Origin: an uncultured Acidimicrobiales bacterium | GTDB taxonomy: Bacteria; Actinomycetota; Acidimicrobiia; Acidimicrobiales; SHLQ01 | NCBI GenBank assembly: GCA_938015295.1 | Contig: CALLQB010000005.1 | Span: 64,001 to 105,300, forward strand | Reading direction: 5' to 3' | Length of the DNA: 41,300 nt | In this document: one piece after another, positions 40,404-41,300 of the stretch | Layout of the letters: each line of letters starts with the position of its first letter | Position numbering within the stretch: the first letter of the stretch is position 1 | The notes under the pieces: generated by a model | The model's database searches: none | What the model was told of the DNA's origin: nothing | What the model saw: only the letters and a program-made list of their open reading frames with translations | Position numbers and translations under genes: made by a program

Positions 40404-41300
40404 CAGCTGCTGGCTGGTTGGGGGACTCCTGCCACCACGGTTCCCCAGACTGAGATGTCGCGCAGATCGACGGGCGGCACCTCGTAGGGGTCCTCGTCGA
40501 GTACTGCGAAGTCGGCCCATTTGCGCGGTGCAAGCGACCCAATTTCGTCGTCCATTTTGAGTTGGTACGCCCCACCAATCGTGACCGCCGCTAGCGCCTC
40601 GGGTACCGAAACCTTTTCCCCAGCACCCAACTCAACGCCGGTTGCCGTCAGGCGGTTTACCGCGCACCACGCGACGTGGAGTGACCCAAGAGGTGTAACG
40701 GGTGCGTCGCAATGCATCGACAGCGGCACACCGGCTCGAAGTGCCGTTGCTGCCGCGTTCATGCGAGCGGCGCGGTCGGGGCCGACGGTGGTGCTCGCAT
40801 GTTGGTCTCCCCAGTAGTAGAGGTGATTCGAGAAAATGTTTGCGCACAGGCCCATCGCCTTCATACGCCGGTACTGGCCCGGCGATGTCAGCTGACAATG
40901 CTGAATCGTGTGGCGATGGTCGCTCCGGGGATGCTCGGCGAGGACCCGTTCGCAGGTGTCGAGAAACAGCTCGACGGCTTCATCGCCATTGCAGTGGGCA
41001 TGCACGGTGATGCCAGCTTGATGAAACACCGACAGGAAGGAATACACCTGCTCAGGAGCGAGGAGCCAGAGTCCGTTTTCGCCGGTGCCGTGATAGTGCG
41101 GCCAACGAATGCGAGCGGTGAACCCCTGAATCGATCCATCGAGGATGATTTTGACATGGCCGAACCGCAGTTTGTCGGTGCTTTGTACCCGAAGGGCTTC
41201 GACCATTGCTGGTGCTTCAGCGGGATCGGTCAGGCCTCCGATGTTCGGGTTGAAGAACAGCGACACCCGGGCGGGGTAGTCGTCGGTCACGGCTCGCTTC
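40403..41300 (-). CDS. YtcJ-like metal-dependent amidohydrolase, C-terminal half
   Basis: Only the last 298 residues are present; the N-terminal part lies beyond the right edge. It belongs to the amidohydrolase family of the YtcJ type, usually about 540 residues long, which hydrolyse amide or ester bonds with one or two metal ions. Visible motifs are FGHVKIILDGSIQG, VHAHCNGDEAVELFLD and HTIQHCQLTSP with metal-binding histidines, SMHCDAP, and WADFAVLDEDPYEV near the C-terminus. It is coupled to the CobW-type GTPase downstream. Substrate unknown. Confidence 0.9.
   Translation of the reverse strand, partial: KRAVTDDYPARVSLFFNPNIGGLTDPAEAPAMVEALRVQSTDKLRFGHVKIILDGSIQGFTARIRWPHYHGTGENGLWLLAPEQVYSFLSVFHQAGITVHAHCNGDEAVELFLDTCERVLAEHPRSDHRHTIQHCQLTSPGQYRRMKAMGLCANIFSNHLYYWGDQHASTTVGPDRAARMNAAATALRAGVPLSMHCDAPVTPLGSLHVAWCAVNRLTATGVELGAGEKVSVPEALAAVTIGGAYQLKMDDEIGSLAPRKWADFAVLDEDPYEVPPVDLRDISVWGTVVAGVPQPASS

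Noticed and set aside
1..41300. tRNA, rRNA, CRISPR arrays, insertion sequences
   Set aside because: No T-loop GGTTCGA-type context outside coding sequence, no regularly spaced 25-40-base repeats, and no transposase or integrase frames were seen.

Overview
The window is about 41.3 kb of high-GC bacterial chromosome, densely packed with genes and read on both strands. Several traits point to a high-GC actinobacterium, most likely an Acidimicrobiia-type lineage (inference only): many GTG/TTG starts, an F420-type luciferase-like oxidoreductase, an alpha-methylacyl-CoA racemase with mycobacterial-type catalytic residues, a LigD-type polymerase domain, a geranylgeranyl-reductase-family flavoprotein, a P450, and an aerobic CO-dehydrogenase-type operon. 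I saw no rRNA, tRNA, CRISPR array, insertion sequence, integrase or phage gene. This looks like a stable chromosome rather than an island.

Layout. (1) 1-5213, +: the 3' end of a molybdenum hydroxylase large subunit (coxL type), followed without real gaps by its maturation genes: XdhC/CoxI with a fused YHS domain, a MobA-like nucleotidyltransferase, CoxD-type MoxR ATPase, membrane-anchored CoxG and VWA-domain CoxE. (2) 5316-7480: a short-chain dehydrogenase (SDR), a 368-base repeat-rich intergenic region and a LacI-family regulator. (3) 7448-10918: a lipoprotein, alanine dehydrogenase divergent from an Lrp/AsnC regulator, and a WYL-domain regulator. (4) 11013-13662: a large secreted beta-propeller protein divergent from an alpha/beta hydrolase. 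(5) 13743-19773: thiolase, SDR, SEC-C protein, phytanoyl-CoA-dioxygenase-like protein, a small CBM48 protein, an MFS transporter and a GNAT acetyltransferase. (6) 19820-24444, +: alpha-methylacyl-CoA racemase, a DapB-like NAD(P)-binding protein, DUF2461 protein, SDR, and a zinc-ribbon membrane protein. (7) 24669-30574: LigD-type polymerase, DUF3237-like protein, mannose-6-phosphate isomerase divergent from SelO, a small HTH-like protein and the geranylgeranyl-reductase-like flavoprotein. (8) 30753-34719, -: a DUF4349 lipoprotein, an orphan antitoxin-like protein, an unrecognised HxD protein with DNA repeats, and an F420-type oxidoreductase. (9) 34766-41300: a YeeE/YedE transporter, a secreted GH26-like protein, a P450, a lipoprotein, a CobW-type GTPase and the C-terminal half of an amidohydrolase.

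How it works together. The first block would oxidise CO or another small substrate; CoxG, with its C-terminal membrane segment, would link the cytosolic enzyme to the quinone pool. The thiolase, SDRs, CoA racemase, P450 and dioxygenase-like protein suggest lipid, branched-chain or sterol catabolism. Several intergenic spaces hold strong inverted or direct repeats that look like terminators, operators or competing RNA stems; these are recorded separately.

The most notable findings are the XdhC-YHS fusion in the cox operon, the helically phased repeats before the LacI gene, the triplicated Shine-Dalgarno sequence at 16590-16620, the mutually exclusive stems at 17500-17595, the unrecognised HxD protein with three 27-bp repeats, and the DUF4349 protein with an inserted Ig-like segment. 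No completely new multi-gene system could be shown from sequence alone.
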